DNA from: JAGVDM01 sp964642315
Lineage (GTDB): Bacteria > Patescibacteriota > Gracilibacteria > Peribacterales > Peribacteraceae
DNA length: 64,000 nucleotides
Assembly: GCA_964642315.1 (NCBI GenBank)
Contig: CAZXOG010000003.1
Location: forward strand, 1 to 64,000
Reading direction: 5' to 3'
Part shown: one piece after another, positions 50,534-59,540 of the stretch
How positions within the stretch are numbered: position 1 is the stretch's first letter
How the letters are laid out: every line of letters starts with the position of its first letter
The notes under the pieces: generated by a model
Told to the model about the DNA's origin: nothing
Databases searched by the model: none
What the model saw: the letters and a program-made list of their open reading frames with translations, nothing else
Position numbers and translations under genes: made by a program

Positions 50534-51866
50534 CAAACAATCGGCATGGGGTTCCTTCGCCGCGGGCGCATTGCTCGTTGCCATTTCCCTGACGCCGCTG
50601 CACGCCGAAGCCGCATACGCACCGATCACGTACCGCTCCGGCCATTTTCTGTTCACGATTGATCCGGATGCGTATCCCGCATGGCAGGGATCGGAGGAGG
50701 TGTGGACATTGCGTGGGCGTACCATCGCGCCGCTGGCCGCCTGGCGCGCCGATGGTGATGAGCCCGTTCGGTTGCCGGATGGCGTGGAACACACCACCCG
50801 CATCGCGTGGGATCGCGCGGCAATTGCCGAAACGCTCCGGGCGCATATTGCTTCCGCATTCAATCGCGAGCCCGGGGCAGTTGTGATTAGCCGTTCGGCA
50901 ACTGGCAGCGTCGTTTTCGATGGCATTGGGCTCCCGGGCCGGCACGTTCTGCTCGATGAGGCAGCTGCGCTCACTGTTGCCGCTCTGGACAGGGGTATTA
51001 GCGATGTGGTGCTCCCTGTAGCCATGCTCCAGCCGGCGATCACCGTCGCCGATCCCGAACTCCGTGATGCCGGCATCGCAGAAGTGGTCACGGTTGGCGA
51101 ATCGAATTTCGCAGGATCTCCGTTCAATCGCCGCCACAACATCCGCGTCGGTCTTTTCCGTTTTAACGGCTACCGGATTCCCAGGGGGGAAACGTTCTCG
51201 TTCAACGATGTCCTCGGTCCTGTGAATGAGGCAACCGGGTACCGTCCAGAACTCGTGATCCTCGGTGACAAAACGCTTCCGGAGTACGGAGGCGGTCTCT
51301 GCCAGGTGAGCACGACCGCGTACCGCGGTGCGTGGGAGTACGGTTTCCCCATTGCGCAGCGGCGGAATCACAGCTTTGCAGTGGCGTACTACGGTCCCCA
51401 GGGGACAGATGCAACGGTGTATCCCCCGAGCACGGACATGCGGTTCATCAATGACAGCCCGGGCGACATTCTCATCCAGACGCACGTGGACGGTGACAAT
51501 GCGTACTTCATCTACTACGGTACGCGGGATACGCGCTCCTCGGATATCATCGGCCCGTACACATGGGGGCACATTCCTGCTCCCGCCGACCGGACGGAGT
51601 ACACCACGTCGTTGCCTCCCGGGGAGCGGAAGAAAATGGGGAGTGCGGTTCCGGGGCTGAAAGCCGCGTGGTTTCGTATCGTGCAGAACGATGGAGGCGA
51701 TCCAGTCACCGAGGGGTACTACTCCTATTATGAAGCGCGCCCCCTCTACTACCAGGTAGGCGTGGAGGAAGGGCAGGTGCCCGGCGGGCCCGCTCCGACG
51801 TGGCTCGGGACGATGCCGGGCAACGGCAGTGAGCCGGGCGAAGAGGCGGCTCCAGCTATCGAGTGA
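50490..51866 (+). CDS. VanW family secreted protein
   Basis: A 458-residue protein with an N-terminal signal-like segment (FAAGALLVAISLTPLHAEA near 23-41). The VanW domain lies at about 215-330, with RHNIRVGLFRFNG, PRGETFSFNDVLGPVNEATGY and the hallmark YGGGLCQVSTTAY near 272. Family members are surface proteins of unclear function, often linked to peptidoglycan. The start is uncertain: TTG 50490 overlaps the RNase H gene by 44 nt, and GTG 50514 is an alternative. Confidence 0.85.
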   Translation: MTSFLPLPVYGCTDDKQSAWGSFAAGALLVAISLTPLHAEAAYAPITYRSGHFLFTIDPDAYPAWQGSEEVWTLRGRTIAPLAAWRADGDEPVRLPDGVEHTTRIAWDRAAIAETLRAHIASAFNREPGAVVISRSATGSVVFDGIGLPGRHVLLDEAAALTVAALDRGISDVVLPVAMLQPAITVADPELRDAGIAEVVTVGESNFAGSPFNRRHNIRVGLFRFNGYRIPRGETFSFNDVLGPVNEATGYRPELVILGDKTLPEYGGGLCQVSTTAYRGAWEYGFPIAQRRNHSFAVAYYGPQGTDATVYPPSTDMRFINDSPGDILIQTHVDGDNAYFIYYGTRDTRSSDIIGPYTWGHIPAPADRTEYTTSLPPGERKKMGSAVPGLKAAWFRIVQNDGGDPVTEGYYSYYEARPLYYQVGVEEGQVPGGPAPTWLGTMPGNGSEPGEEAAPAIE

Positions 51867-51878
51867 TGTACATTTCCT

Positions 51879-52547
51879 TCATGCCCGTGCGGTAATTGAC
51901 CTGCCAGAACGACACTGTCGGGCTGGCTGTAGCGGGAGGAGAAAGGCTGGCGGGTGCCGCGCGTGGTCTTCAATGATGCCTAGGCACAGCAATTCGATGC
52001 GTCGCCGATCCTGTGGCGGCGGGAGGATGCCGTTCCACCACTGTTTGGCACCGCATGCATGCAGGAACTGCTGTGCGCTTTCCGGCATGGGCGGCATGCT
52101 GCCTGCATCTGGCAGCATGCCGAGCGCCGTGAGCAATCGCACGGTGAAGGCGAGTGTCGGCGGCGATTCTGCAGAGCTGCATGCGTGCAGGAATTCCACG
52201 GCGAGATCGAAAATCTCCGGGACTGGCGCATCGTCTTCCAGCATGTGTAGCAGCATGTCGCACCCTTCCTGTGCTCCTGCGAATGTCGAGGGAAGTTCCA
52301 TGCCTGCAGGCACGGATGCCGCGTGCACTCCGGTGATCAGGAAGCCGCTGGATCCTTCATGTACGTCGATCCGCGCGTGCCGGAACGGGAGCAGGCTGCC
52401 GCCCATCCGGCTCTGGAGTTTGCGGACACCGCGCGCGCGTGCAGCTATCTTGCCGCGTTCTCGGGTGAGGAGAATGCAGAAGCGGTCTGCTTCCCCAACG
52501 TCGTGCGTGCGCAGCACGATTGCATCGTACGTGGCAGACCGCGGCAT
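51879..52547 (-). CDS. recO: DNA repair protein RecO
   Basis: A 222-residue protein of recombinational repair that loads RecA together with RecR. The N-terminal OB fold reads TYDAIVLRTHDVGEADRFCILLTRERGKIAARARGVRK in two segments near 5-43. The helical C-terminal domain follows. The usual zinc-finger cysteines are not obvious. Its ATG shares a base with the stop of the upstream ftsX gene (TGATG). Confidence 0.87.
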   Translation of the reverse strand: MPRSATYDAIVLRTHDVGEADRFCILLTRERGKIAARARGVRKLQSRMGGSLLPFRHARIDVHEGSSGFLITGVHAASVPAGMELPSTFAGAQEGCDMLLHMLEDDAPVPEIFDLAVEFLHACSSAESPPTLAFTVRLLTALGMLPDAGSMPPMPESAQQFLHACGAKQWWNGILPPPQDRRRIELLCLGIIEDHARHPPAFLLPLQPARQCRSGRSITARA

Positions 52548-53521
52548 CAGTGTCTGTGGAGAATGAGGGATCGCGGATTCATCTTTGCCATACTGCCGAG
52601 CCATGCCCCGGCAAATCCGATGCAGGGGATTGCTGCCAGTTCTAGCACGACGATCACCCATCCTTTTTCTAGCAGGATATTCCGGGTAGAGCGGACGAGT
52701 TCCTCCACGATGCCGCCTGCCGTGAGTGAGGCGCCCATGGAGCCGGCTGCTGCGATGAAGAGTGCGCATACGAGCAGGCTTCCGGCTGTCGCCACGATCA
52801 GCAAAACCATTGCCTCTATGGCGAATGGCAGGCGGATCATCCACGGGAATGCACCGGAAAGATGCTCTACCAGCACCTCCTCCGCCCGACGGAGTACACG
52901 CTCGCGCACAAGTTCCACCGTGACGAAGAGGATGGTGGTTGCGATGACGGCGATGAGGATTCCGACGGCGATTTCCGCTGCCCGCGTGATGCTGAGGAGC
53001 TCGTGGATTTCTGCCTCCTGATTCGTCTGTTCGGAGAGGAATGACGGATCGACAACGCTGCGCCAGCGTTCCTCCTGCAGGAATTTCCGGAATGCCCCGT
53101 AATCTCCGAGCGATCGCAGCACCACGCTCACGGTTTCCGGGAACGGATTCTCCATTCCGAATTCCTCAATGAATGCCACCAGATCAGGTTCGCGCGCCTT
53201 CATCTGTGCGTATGCCTGTTCCTTCGTGATGTACGTTATCTGTTCCACCGAAGGCAGCTGCTGCACTTCGCTGAGAAAAGTCTGCAGCTGTTGGTCGCTT
53301 GCTTCCGCTTGGATTTCCAGGTGCAGCGCCGCACGCGCGAGCAGGAGCGACCGCATGCCCGCCATGCCAGCGAGCGCTGTGAGTGTGAGCTGCAGGAGCA
53401 GGAAAACGCCGGTGAGCGTGCCGAAGGCGGCGAGCCAGTCGTGCTCGCGCACGACGTTCACCACGCCGCGGCGCGCGCAACGACTCCACACCGCCATTGT
53501 GTCGTGCCATTGCTGCAGCAT
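52547..53521 (-). CDS. ftsX: Cell division protein FtsX
   Basis: A 324-residue FtsX-type permease. The cytoplasmic N-terminus is followed by helix 1 (about 32-54), an extracellular domain of about 120 residues (LPSVEQITYITKEQAYAQM...), then three helices near 184-207, 235-262 and 290-310. With FtsE it regulates septal peptidoglycan hydrolases. No ftsE gene is adjacent in the window. TATACT ends 7 nt before the ATG on the minus strand. Confidence 0.88.
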   Translation of the reverse strand: MLQQWHDTMAVWSRCARRGVVNVVREHDWLAAFGTLTGVFLLLQLTLTALAGMAGMRSLLLARAALHLEIQAEASDQQLQTFLSEVQQLPSVEQITYITKEQAYAQMKAREPDLVAFIEEFGMENPFPETVSVVLRSLGDYGAFRKFLQEERWRSVVDPSFLSEQTNQEAEIHELLSITRAAEIAVGILIAVIATTILFVTVELVRERVLRRAEEVLVEHLSGAFPWMIRLPFAIEAMVLLIVATAGSLLVCALFIAAAGSMGASLTAGGIVEELVRSTRNILLEKGWVIVVLELAAIPCIGFAGAWLGSMAKMNPRSLILHRH

Positions 53522-53528
53522 ATGCGCC

Positions 53529-53534
53529 AGTATA
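53529..53534 (-). promoter_or_regulatory. Putative start-proximal -10 box (TATACT)
   Basis: On the minus strand TATACT ends 7 nt before ATG 53521 of ftsX. Confidence 0.55.
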
Positions 53535-53574
53535 CGCGCAGTGGAGCACGGGAGACCACCTTGGCGTGAGTCGC

Positions 53575-53877
53575 TTAGTTATTGGTGTAATTATCCATTT
53601 TCTCAAGACCTTCAGAAGCGCGCATGGATATTGCTTCCCATTCCATTGCGAATCTGTCGGCAACATTCACGTCAAAAATCTCATCGAGAGGGAATGTCTT
53701 TTCTTCCCCCTCTGTCCCCAACCAGACTATTGCGATATTCCCACGAGTTTCCTTGAGATAATACGCAAGTTTATCGCTTTCGTGTGCAACGACCTCACCA
53801 ATTTGTATGCCGTGCTCCCTTGAATATTCTTTCGCCTTGTTCACGCCGTATGCAATGGCTTCGGGGTTCTTTAGCAT
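53575..53877 (-). CDS. Small acidic hypothetical protein
   Basis: A 100-residue soluble protein without recognised domain. The middle reads GNIAIVWLGTEGEEKTFPLDEIFDVN, suggesting a small alpha/beta fold. Base composition is more AT-rich than its neighbours (for example YTNN at the C-terminus), a possible sign of later arrival. ATG 53877 follows the TPR gene by 44 nt on the same strand. Confidence 0.6.
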   Translation of the reverse strand: MLKNPEAIAYGVNKAKEYSREHGIQIGEVVAHESDKLAYYLKETRGNIAIVWLGTEGEEKTFPLDEIFDVNVADRFAMEWEAISMRASEGLEKMDNYTNN

Positions 53878-53921
53878 CGTTTCTCGTGCGCACAATGTTC
53901 GTCCCAATTCCAGGGTGCCCC

Positions 53922-54548
53922 TCAAGCGGCGCGCATCTTCGGGGCGACGCGCCGCGACCGTTGAAGTTCCTCGATTTTTTCCACCGCGTGGACGCACTGG
54001 CGGGTTCGCGCGTTCTCCGGATCGATGTCTAAGCTCTTTAAGAGCAGCGCTTTCGCCTTCGTGATATTCTGCGCCTTGAGGTATGCCGCGCCAAGATCGC
54101 ACAGCGTGAGAGGATTTTCGCTGTCGAGGTTCAGGGCCCGTTCCATGGTCACGATGCCCTGTGTTCTCTTCCCGGTGGAGAAGAGCGCCCATCCGAGGCA
54201 CCGGAGGATTTCCGGATTGTTCGGCTGCAGGATATTTGCCTCCCGCAGTTTGTTGATCGCCTTCTCCCACTCGTTGCGTATCGTGTAGAGGTATCCCAGG
54301 ATGTAGTGCCCCATGTAGCTCTGCGGATCGATCGTAATTGCGCGTTTAGCAGCAGCTTCCGCGCGGTCAAAGCGCTCCAGGCTCAGTTCGTTATCCGCAA
54401 CCTCTTCCAGCGCGGAAGAATTCGCGGGATCTTCCACCAGCAATTCCTCCAGAATGCGCAAAGCCTCTTCGTGCTGGCCGTTCAGCTTGAGCTGTTCGGC
54501 TTCCTCCAGGCGCTTCAGCGTTGCCTCTTGCGTGGAGTCCTGCTGCAT
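53922..54548 (-). CDS. TPR-repeat protein
   Basis: A 208-residue solenoid with about five tetratricopeptide repeats between residues 8 and 190, such as YMGHYILGYLYTIRNEWEKAINKLREA near 78-104 and TLCDLGAAYLKAQNITKAKALL near 147-168. It probably mediates protein contacts in the cytoplasm. TACAAT ends 9 nt before the ATG on the minus strand. Confidence 0.88.
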   Translation of the reverse strand: MQQDSTQEATLKRLEEAEQLKLNGQHEEALRILEELLVEDPANSSALEEVADNELSLERFDRAEAAAKRAITIDPQSYMGHYILGYLYTIRNEWEKAINKLREANILQPNNPEILRCLGWALFSTGKRTQGIVTMERALNLDSENPLTLCDLGAAYLKAQNITKAKALLLKSLDIDPENARTRQCVHAVEKIEELQRSRRVAPKMRAA

Positions 54549-54557
54549 TGGACACGA

Positions 54558-54563
54558 ATTGTA
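54558..54563 (-). promoter_or_regulatory. Putative start-proximal -10 box (TACAAT)
   Basis: On the minus strand TACAAT ends 9 nt before ATG 54548. Confidence 0.5.
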
Positions 54564-54573
54564 TCGCCCGCGT

Positions 54574-54903
54574 TCACGACCCGTAAATAAAATACATCGT
54601 CAAATTCAGAATGACCTTCGCGCTCTTCACAATCATCACGCCGATCACCGCGCCAACCATGAAATCCTTCCCCATACTCTTGCGATCGTCCTTGCCCCCT
54701 GAAGTCGCGTAGAGCAGGGCGCCGACGATGAATGCCGCGACGCCGACGTACACGATGGTGTTGTTCAGCACGCCCACAATGTTCGTAACGATCTGGCCCG
54801 GCGTGAGGTTTGGGCCGATGTTCACCGAGAGTGTCGCCGCAGAAGCAGTGCGTCGCAATTCTGCGATGATTCCCTGCAGGAGCGTCCTTGCGAGGATTGC
54901 CAT
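54574..54903 (-). CDS. Small two-helix membrane protein, TrbC/VirB2-like
   Basis: A 109-residue protein with two hydrophobic helices (about 48-68 and 79-101) separated by a short charged loop (SGGKDDRKSMGK). The N-terminal part is amphipathic. This pattern resembles pilin-like TrbC/VirB2 proteins, common in CPR genomes, but there is no diagnostic residue. No secretion ATPase is nearby. Confidence 0.6.
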   Translation of the reverse strand: MAILARTLLQGIIAELRRTASAATLSVNIGPNLTPGQIVTNIVGVLNNTIVYVGVAAFIVGALLYATSGGKDDRKSMGKDFMVGAVIGVMIVKSAKVILNLTMYFIYGS

Positions 54904-54912
54904 GGTGGCGTA

Positions 54913-54918
54913 GGTATA
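54913..54918 (-). promoter_or_regulatory. Putative start-proximal -10 box (TATACC)
   Basis: On the minus strand TATACC ends 9 nt before ATG 54903. Confidence 0.35.
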
Positions 54919-54987
54919 CCAGAAATCTCTGTGGCAAGCACGTTGCGGGTCCCATGCCGGGGACGTACACTCGTGCCTCACTAAGGT

Positions 54988-57900
54988 ATGCGACCTTCAG
55001 GATTCCATTCCTACCAGCTTTCGGAGCGGTGGAGGCGTCAGCGTGGTGCTGGCGGGTTCCTCCGGAAGTTCACCGACCTCTTCCGGGCCGCCTATCCTGC
55101 TGTCCTCCGCGGTGCCGCGTCCGTACTCCGCGGCGGGGTCCTCCGTCTTTCCGTCTGGATTGGCGCTCTGGCATTCGGCTTAGGGTGTCTCGTACTCCTC
55201 TATATCTGGTTCACGCTGCCGGATATCGAGGATCCGCGGAGTTTCCTCGCCTCGCAGAGTACTGTGGTTCTGGATCGCGATGGCGTTGAGCTCTACAGGT
55301 TTTTCCAGGAGGAAGACCGGACGTTCGTTGAGGGGGATCGCATCCCCAAGCACCTGCGGAATGCCATCGTCTCCATCGAGGATGAGCGGTTCTACGAGCG
55401 TGGATGCCTGGATGTCCGCGCGCTTCTCCGCGCGGTCGTCGGCTTCGGCCAGCGCGGCGGTGCCTCCACGCTCACGCGGCAGCTCGCCCGCAACGCGCTG
55501 GATTTGAAGCATGAGAACATCGTCATCCGCAAGGCGAAGGAACTCATTCTGGGGTGCCAGATGGAGCACCAGTTCGGCAAAGACGAACTCCTTACGCTCT
55601 ACCTGAACTGGATTCCCTTCGGCCAGAATGCCTATGGAGCGGAACAGGCGAGCCAGTTGTACTTCGGCGTTTCGGTGGACACGCTTTCCCTAGCGCAATC
55701 CGCCGCGCTCGCGGCATTGCCGCAGCGCCCGAGCTACTTCAATCCGTACGGGCCGCATCGTCGCACCACTGTGTCTCCGGATGTCGAACAGCGTGTGATC
55801 GATGGCAAGATCACCGCGGCATCGCAGATTCCGGATGACGAGATCACCATCGGTCTTCTCGGGGCACACATCGGTACGGGAGCGACGACCGTGTACGTCG
55901 GCGGTCGCACGGATCAGGTGTTGCAGAATATGCAGGATCAGGGATATATCACTGAGCAGGAGCGTCTCGCGGCGTTGAGTGACTTGGAGCAGCTTGTGTT
56001 CCAGCCCTCGCGGGAAGATATCCGCGCCCCACATTTCGTGTTGTGGGTGCGCGAGCAGCTTGAAGAATTGCTGGGCGATTCCCTCGAGCAGGGACTTCTG
56101 GAGCGCGGGGGATTACGCATCGAGACTACGATCGACTGGGACATGCAGCAGGTTGCAGAGAAAGTCGTCGCGAGTCACCGGGAGGATGTCCTGAACCGTT
56201 TCGGCGCACACAACATCGCTTTGCTCGCGCTTGATCCGCGCACGCGTGAGGTGCTTGCGTACGTTGGCAATGCGGATTTCAACGACGAAGAGCATGGCGG
56301 AAAGATCGATATGGTTCGTGTTCCGCGGCAGCCCGGTTCCAGTTTCAAGCCGTTCGTGTACGCCGCCGCTTTCGAGAAGGGGTACGGTCCGGCCACCGTG
56401 CTCTTCGACGTGCAGACGAAGTTCGGTGACGACGAGCCGAAGAACTTCGATGGGGATTTCTGGGGTCCGCTCACTATCCGGCAGGCACTTGGCGCATCCC
56501 GCAATATTCCGGCGGCGAAGGCATTCTTCCTCGCCGGCGGCGAGGAAGCGATCCTGCGTCTTGCATCGAGCATGGGCGTTCCCACGCCGCTTATCCGGCG
56601 TCAGCAGCTCACCGCGGAGCGCGGCGAGTTCGAGTACGGCTGGCCACTGGCCCTCGGCGCCGCAGAAGCGCCGCTCATCGAGATGCTCAATGGGTACGCA
56701 ACATTCGCGGATGGCGGCGTGTACAAACCCGTCGTTGCCATTCGTTCCATCAAGGACAAGCGGGGGAATATTCTCTACCAGGCAGAGCAGGAGAACGAAG
56801 GCACCAAGGTGCTCGATGAGCGCATTGCGTACCAGCTTGTTTCCATCCTCAGCGACGAGTCTGTCCGGCCCAATGAATATTGGAAGACGCAACTCACCAT
56901 TCCCGGCTACCAGACTGCGGCGAAGACCGGCACCAGCAACAAGTGTTTGGAGTGGACGGATTCAAACGTATGTGCGCTGCGCAAGCCGGATAACGCGTGG
57001 GTGCTGGGTTCCACGCCAAATCTCGCGGCTGGTGTGTGGGCCGGCAACGCAGATAGCAGCGCGCTCTACGAGAAAGCCGATGGTCTCAATACGTCGAGTG
57101 CTCTCTGGAAGGAGTTTCTCACGGGTGCGCACCGTTTCCTGGAGAATCCCCAAACTGCATTTCCGGTTCCGCAGGGGATCGTGCAGCCGCAGGTCTCCAT
57201 GCTCTCCGGCCAGCTGCCGACGGAATGCACGCCAGTGGAGCTCCGTCGGGCGGATATTTTCCTCCAGGAGCACGCTCCCACCGAACCAGATCCTGCCTGC
57301 GTGCGGTTGATGGTGGATAAAGTCACGGGGCTTCTTGCCTCCGACGCATGTCCGGAGGATGCGCGTGAGGAGCAGAGCTTCTTCAGTGCGCATAGCGTGC
57401 TCATAGATCGTTTCCCGACGTGGGAGCAAGGTGTGCAGGCATGGATGAAGGAACAAATGGATGTATGGAACGCATCCGAGAATCATTCCGGCTCGCTCCT
57501 GCGCCTGCCGCAGGCGCCAACGGAGGAGTGTGATCCAAGCCTGACCCCCGGCCGGCTTGTGAAGCCTGAACTTGCAATTCTTTCGCCGAAGAACGGCGGC
57601 GTTGCCACGTATCCGGCGTTCGTGCCAACGATCGAATGGACTGCCGGGGCTGCCGTGCGGGAAGTGCGTTTTGATCTCGATGGCCGCAATGTTGCGGCCG
57701 AGACCGAACCTCCGTTCAAACCGGCGATCCGGGTTCCAAGATCCATTGACGCGGATGGTACGCATACGCTGACGGTGATCCTCGAGGATGAGTATTTCAA
57801 CAAGGCCGAGGCGAGCGTTACCTTCCGATTTGGCGAGGACGAAAACGTCCCCTCTGTCCGTTTTGTCAGGCCAACGAAGCGCGAATTTGCCGTCGGGGAG

Positions 57901-58479
57901 GATCTCGTCATCGGCGTTGAGGCCGATGACGACGAAGGCGCGGTAAAGTACGTGCAGTTCTTCCTCAATGAGACGCTGCTCACGACGAAGCCGAAAGCCC
58001 CGTACGAATTCACGTACACGCTCGACGTTCCCGCCGGCGTGTACCGCGTGCGCGCTGTCGCTGAGGACATGGCCGGGCATGCCGGGGAAGATGAAGTGCG
58101 GATCGCGGTTGGCGGTGTTCCGCTCCCTCCCGATGAGCCTTCCCGTCCATTGCAGGAGGAAGTGCCGGAAACGGGCCCCTCCGTTGCGCCGGCCATTCTC
58201 TCACCGGAGAGCGACCTTTCGCTTGCTGTACAGGAGCAGACGGAGTTCTCGTTCCGCGTGCCGTTCATCGACGGCACGGATATCGCGGAACTCCAGGTTC
58301 TCGTCCGCAACGATGACACGGGCGCAGAGGATATGCTCCTTAGACTCGAGGACGGCGAGGGCGTGTACCGCCGTTCCTGGATGAGCCGGCGCCCTGGGCG
58401 TTACACGTTCATCCTCCGGACCTACGATAAACAGCGCAGCGCGACGGAGTGGGGCAAGCGCCAAGTAGAGGTGCGGTAG
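54988..58479 (+). CDS. Penicillin-binding protein 1A (glycosyltransferase-transpeptidase) with Ig-like C-terminus
   Basis: An 1163-residue bifunctional peptidoglycan synthase. One anchor helix lies near 51-76. The GT51 domain (about 95-265) has EDERFYERG with the catalytic Glu and GGASTLTRQLARN. The transpeptidase domain (about 405-700) has nucleophile S451 in GSSFKP, SRN near 510 and KTGTSN at 646-651. After it, about 300 residues form Ig-like beta modules, for example VREVRFDLDGRNVA, VKYVQFFLNETLL and IAELQVLVRNDD. These probably bind glycan or partner proteins outside the cell. TACACT lies at 54966, 16 nt upstream of the ATG. Confidence 0.93.
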   Translation: MRPSGFHSYQLSERWRRQRGAGGFLRKFTDLFRAAYPAVLRGAASVLRGGVLRLSVWIGALAFGLGCLVLLYIWFTLPDIEDPRSFLASQSTVVLDRDGVELYRFFQEEDRTFVEGDRIPKHLRNAIVSIEDERFYERGCLDVRALLRAVVGFGQRGGASTLTRQLARNALDLKHENIVIRKAKELILGCQMEHQFGKDELLTLYLNWIPFGQNAYGAEQASQLYFGVSVDTLSLAQSAALAALPQRPSYFNPYGPHRRTTVSPDVEQRVIDGKITAASQIPDDEITIGLLGAHIGTGATTVYVGGRTDQVLQNMQDQGYITEQERLAALSDLEQLVFQPSREDIRAPHFVLWVREQLEELLGDSLEQGLLERGGLRIETTIDWDMQQVAEKVVASHREDVLNRFGAHNIALLALDPRTREVLAYVGNADFNDEEHGGKIDMVRVPRQPGSSFKPFVYAAAFEKGYGPATVLFDVQTKFGDDEPKNFDGDFWGPLTIRQALGASRNIPAAKAFFLAGGEEAILRLASSMGVPTPLIRRQQLTAERGEFEYGWPLALGAAEAPLIEMLNGYATFADGGVYKPVVAIRSIKDKRGNILYQAEQENEGTKVLDERIAYQLVSILSDESVRPNEYWKTQLTIPGYQTAAKTGTSNKCLEWTDSNVCALRKPDNAWVLGSTPNLAAGVWAGNADSSALYEKADGLNTSSALWKEFLTGAHRFLENPQTAFPVPQGIVQPQVSMLSGQLPTECTPVELRRADIFLQEHAPTEPDPACVRLMVDKVTGLLASDACPEDAREEQSFFSAHSVLIDRFPTWEQGVQAWMKEQMDVWNASENHSGSLLRLPQAPTEECDPSLTPGRLVKPELAILSPKNGGVATYPAFVPTIEWTAGAAVREVRFDLDGRNVAAETEPPFKPAIRVPRSIDADGTHTLTVILEDEYFNKAEASVTFRFGEDENVPSVRFVRPTKREFAVGEDLVIGVEADDDEGAVKYVQFFLNETLLTTKPKAPYEFTYTLDVPAGVYRVRAVAEDMAGHAGEDEVRIAVGGVPLPPDEPSRPLQEEVPETGPSVAPAILSPESDLSLAVQEQTEFSFRVPFIDGTDIAELQVLVRNDDTGAEDMLLRLEDGEGVYRRSWMSRRPGRYTFILRTYDKQRSATEWGKRQVEVR

Positions 58480-58480
58480 C

Positions 58481-59227
58481 TCAACCGAGTTGCGCTGCGA
58501 TGTCATCGGCAATGTCGGCGTTCGTGTGCACGTCCGACACGTCTTCGTTCTCCTCTAGCGCGTCGATGAATTCCATGAGCTTCTTTGCCGTGTCGAGACC
58601 CTGTACGAGAATATGCTGCTTCGCGACGAATTTAAGACCGGCTTCCTGCACAGTGCAACCGTCTTCCTTGAGTGCGTCGCGCACCTTTGCCCAGGTAGCG
58701 GGGCCTGTTGTGACGGTGATCGAGGCGCCTTCCTTCTCGATGTCCTCCGCACCGGCGTCGATGAGTCCGAGTTCGGCTTCGTCGCTCAGGTTGCCTGATG
58801 CGTGAATGACGCCTTTGCGTTCAAACAGGAACTGCACCGCTCCGCTCTCCGCCCACTTGCCGCCCCGCTTTTCGATCGTCGCGCGAACGCTGCTGATGGT
58901 TCTGTTCCGGTTGTCGGTGAAGCATTCGATGATGCAGGCGACGCCGCCCGGGCCGTACGCCTCGTACGTGACGGCTTCGGTGGTGGCGCCCTTCAGTTCT
59001 CCTGTGCCTTTCTTCACCGCGCGCTCAATATTGGCATTCGGCACATTGTCCGCACGGGCATTCTCGATTGCTGTGGCGAGGCGTGTGTTCATGCCGGGAT
59101 CGCCTCCTCCGCCTTCACGTGTGGCGATCTCAATCAGCTTGGCGTGGCGCGTGAAGATCTTGCCGCGCCTCGCGTCCTGCGCGGTTTTCTTCACCCGGAT
59201 ATTGGCCCATTTGCTGTGACCGGACAT
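58481..59227 (-). CDS. YebC/PmpR family regulatory protein
   Basis: A 248-residue protein of the TACO1/YebC family. It opens with SGHSKWANIRVKK and continues with RGKIFTRHAKLIEIATREGG, and NANIERAVKKGTGE near 63. GPGGVACIIECFTDNRNRT near 89 is the family core. Members act as transcriptional regulators or help ribosomes on difficult sequences. It converges on PBP1A with one base between stops. A TACACT box lies at 59253-59258 in reverse, 25 nt before the ATG. Confidence 0.95.
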   Translation of the reverse strand: MSGHSKWANIRVKKTAQDARRGKIFTRHAKLIEIATREGGGGDPGMNTRLATAIENARADNVPNANIERAVKKGTGELKGATTEAVTYEAYGPGGVACIIECFTDNRNRTISSVRATIEKRGGKWAESGAVQFLFERKGVIHASGNLSDEAELGLIDAGAEDIEKEGASITVTTGPATWAKVRDALKEDGCTVQEAGLKFVAKQHILVQGLDTAKKLMEFIDALEENEDVSDVHTNADIADDIAAQLG

Positions 59228-59289
59228 AGGGAGAAAGGAACGACGCGCGAAGTGTAGCGCACCCGCGCCGCACAATCACTCCGATGCCG

Positions 59290-59526
59290 TCATTTCCTGT
59301 ATGCGAGCATGCCCATGAATCGAGCGAGCTCGATGGCTGCTTTCAGCATCTTCTGGTGCCGGAGACAGACGCCCGTGTAGTAGCGCTGCCGAATGTTCCC
59401 AAAGTAGTCGGTGTACGGCTTGATCGTCGGGTAGTCCTTGTAGTCAATGTATGCCACCTCCTTTTCACAGAAGGGGCACTTCTTGAGGCGGGGATCTGTC
59501 CTGCGCTGTTGCGATTTGTTCGCCAT
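59290..59526 (-). CDS. rpsR: 30S ribosomal protein S18
   Basis: A 78-residue protein. The core DYKDYPTIKPYTDYFGNIRQRYYTGVCLRHQKML matches S18, including the TG-xC-xxHQ region. KKCPFCEKEV and C52 form a Cys set as in zinc-binding S18 variants. It follows rpsF by 14 nt on the same strand, as in most bacteria, but no ssb gene lies between them. Confidence 0.93.
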   Translation of the reverse strand: MANKSQQRRTDPRLKKCPFCEKEVAYIDYKDYPTIKPYTDYFGNIRQRYYTGVCLRHQKMLKAAIELARFMGMLAYRK

Positions 59527-59540
59527 GGAAGAGGAGGGGA

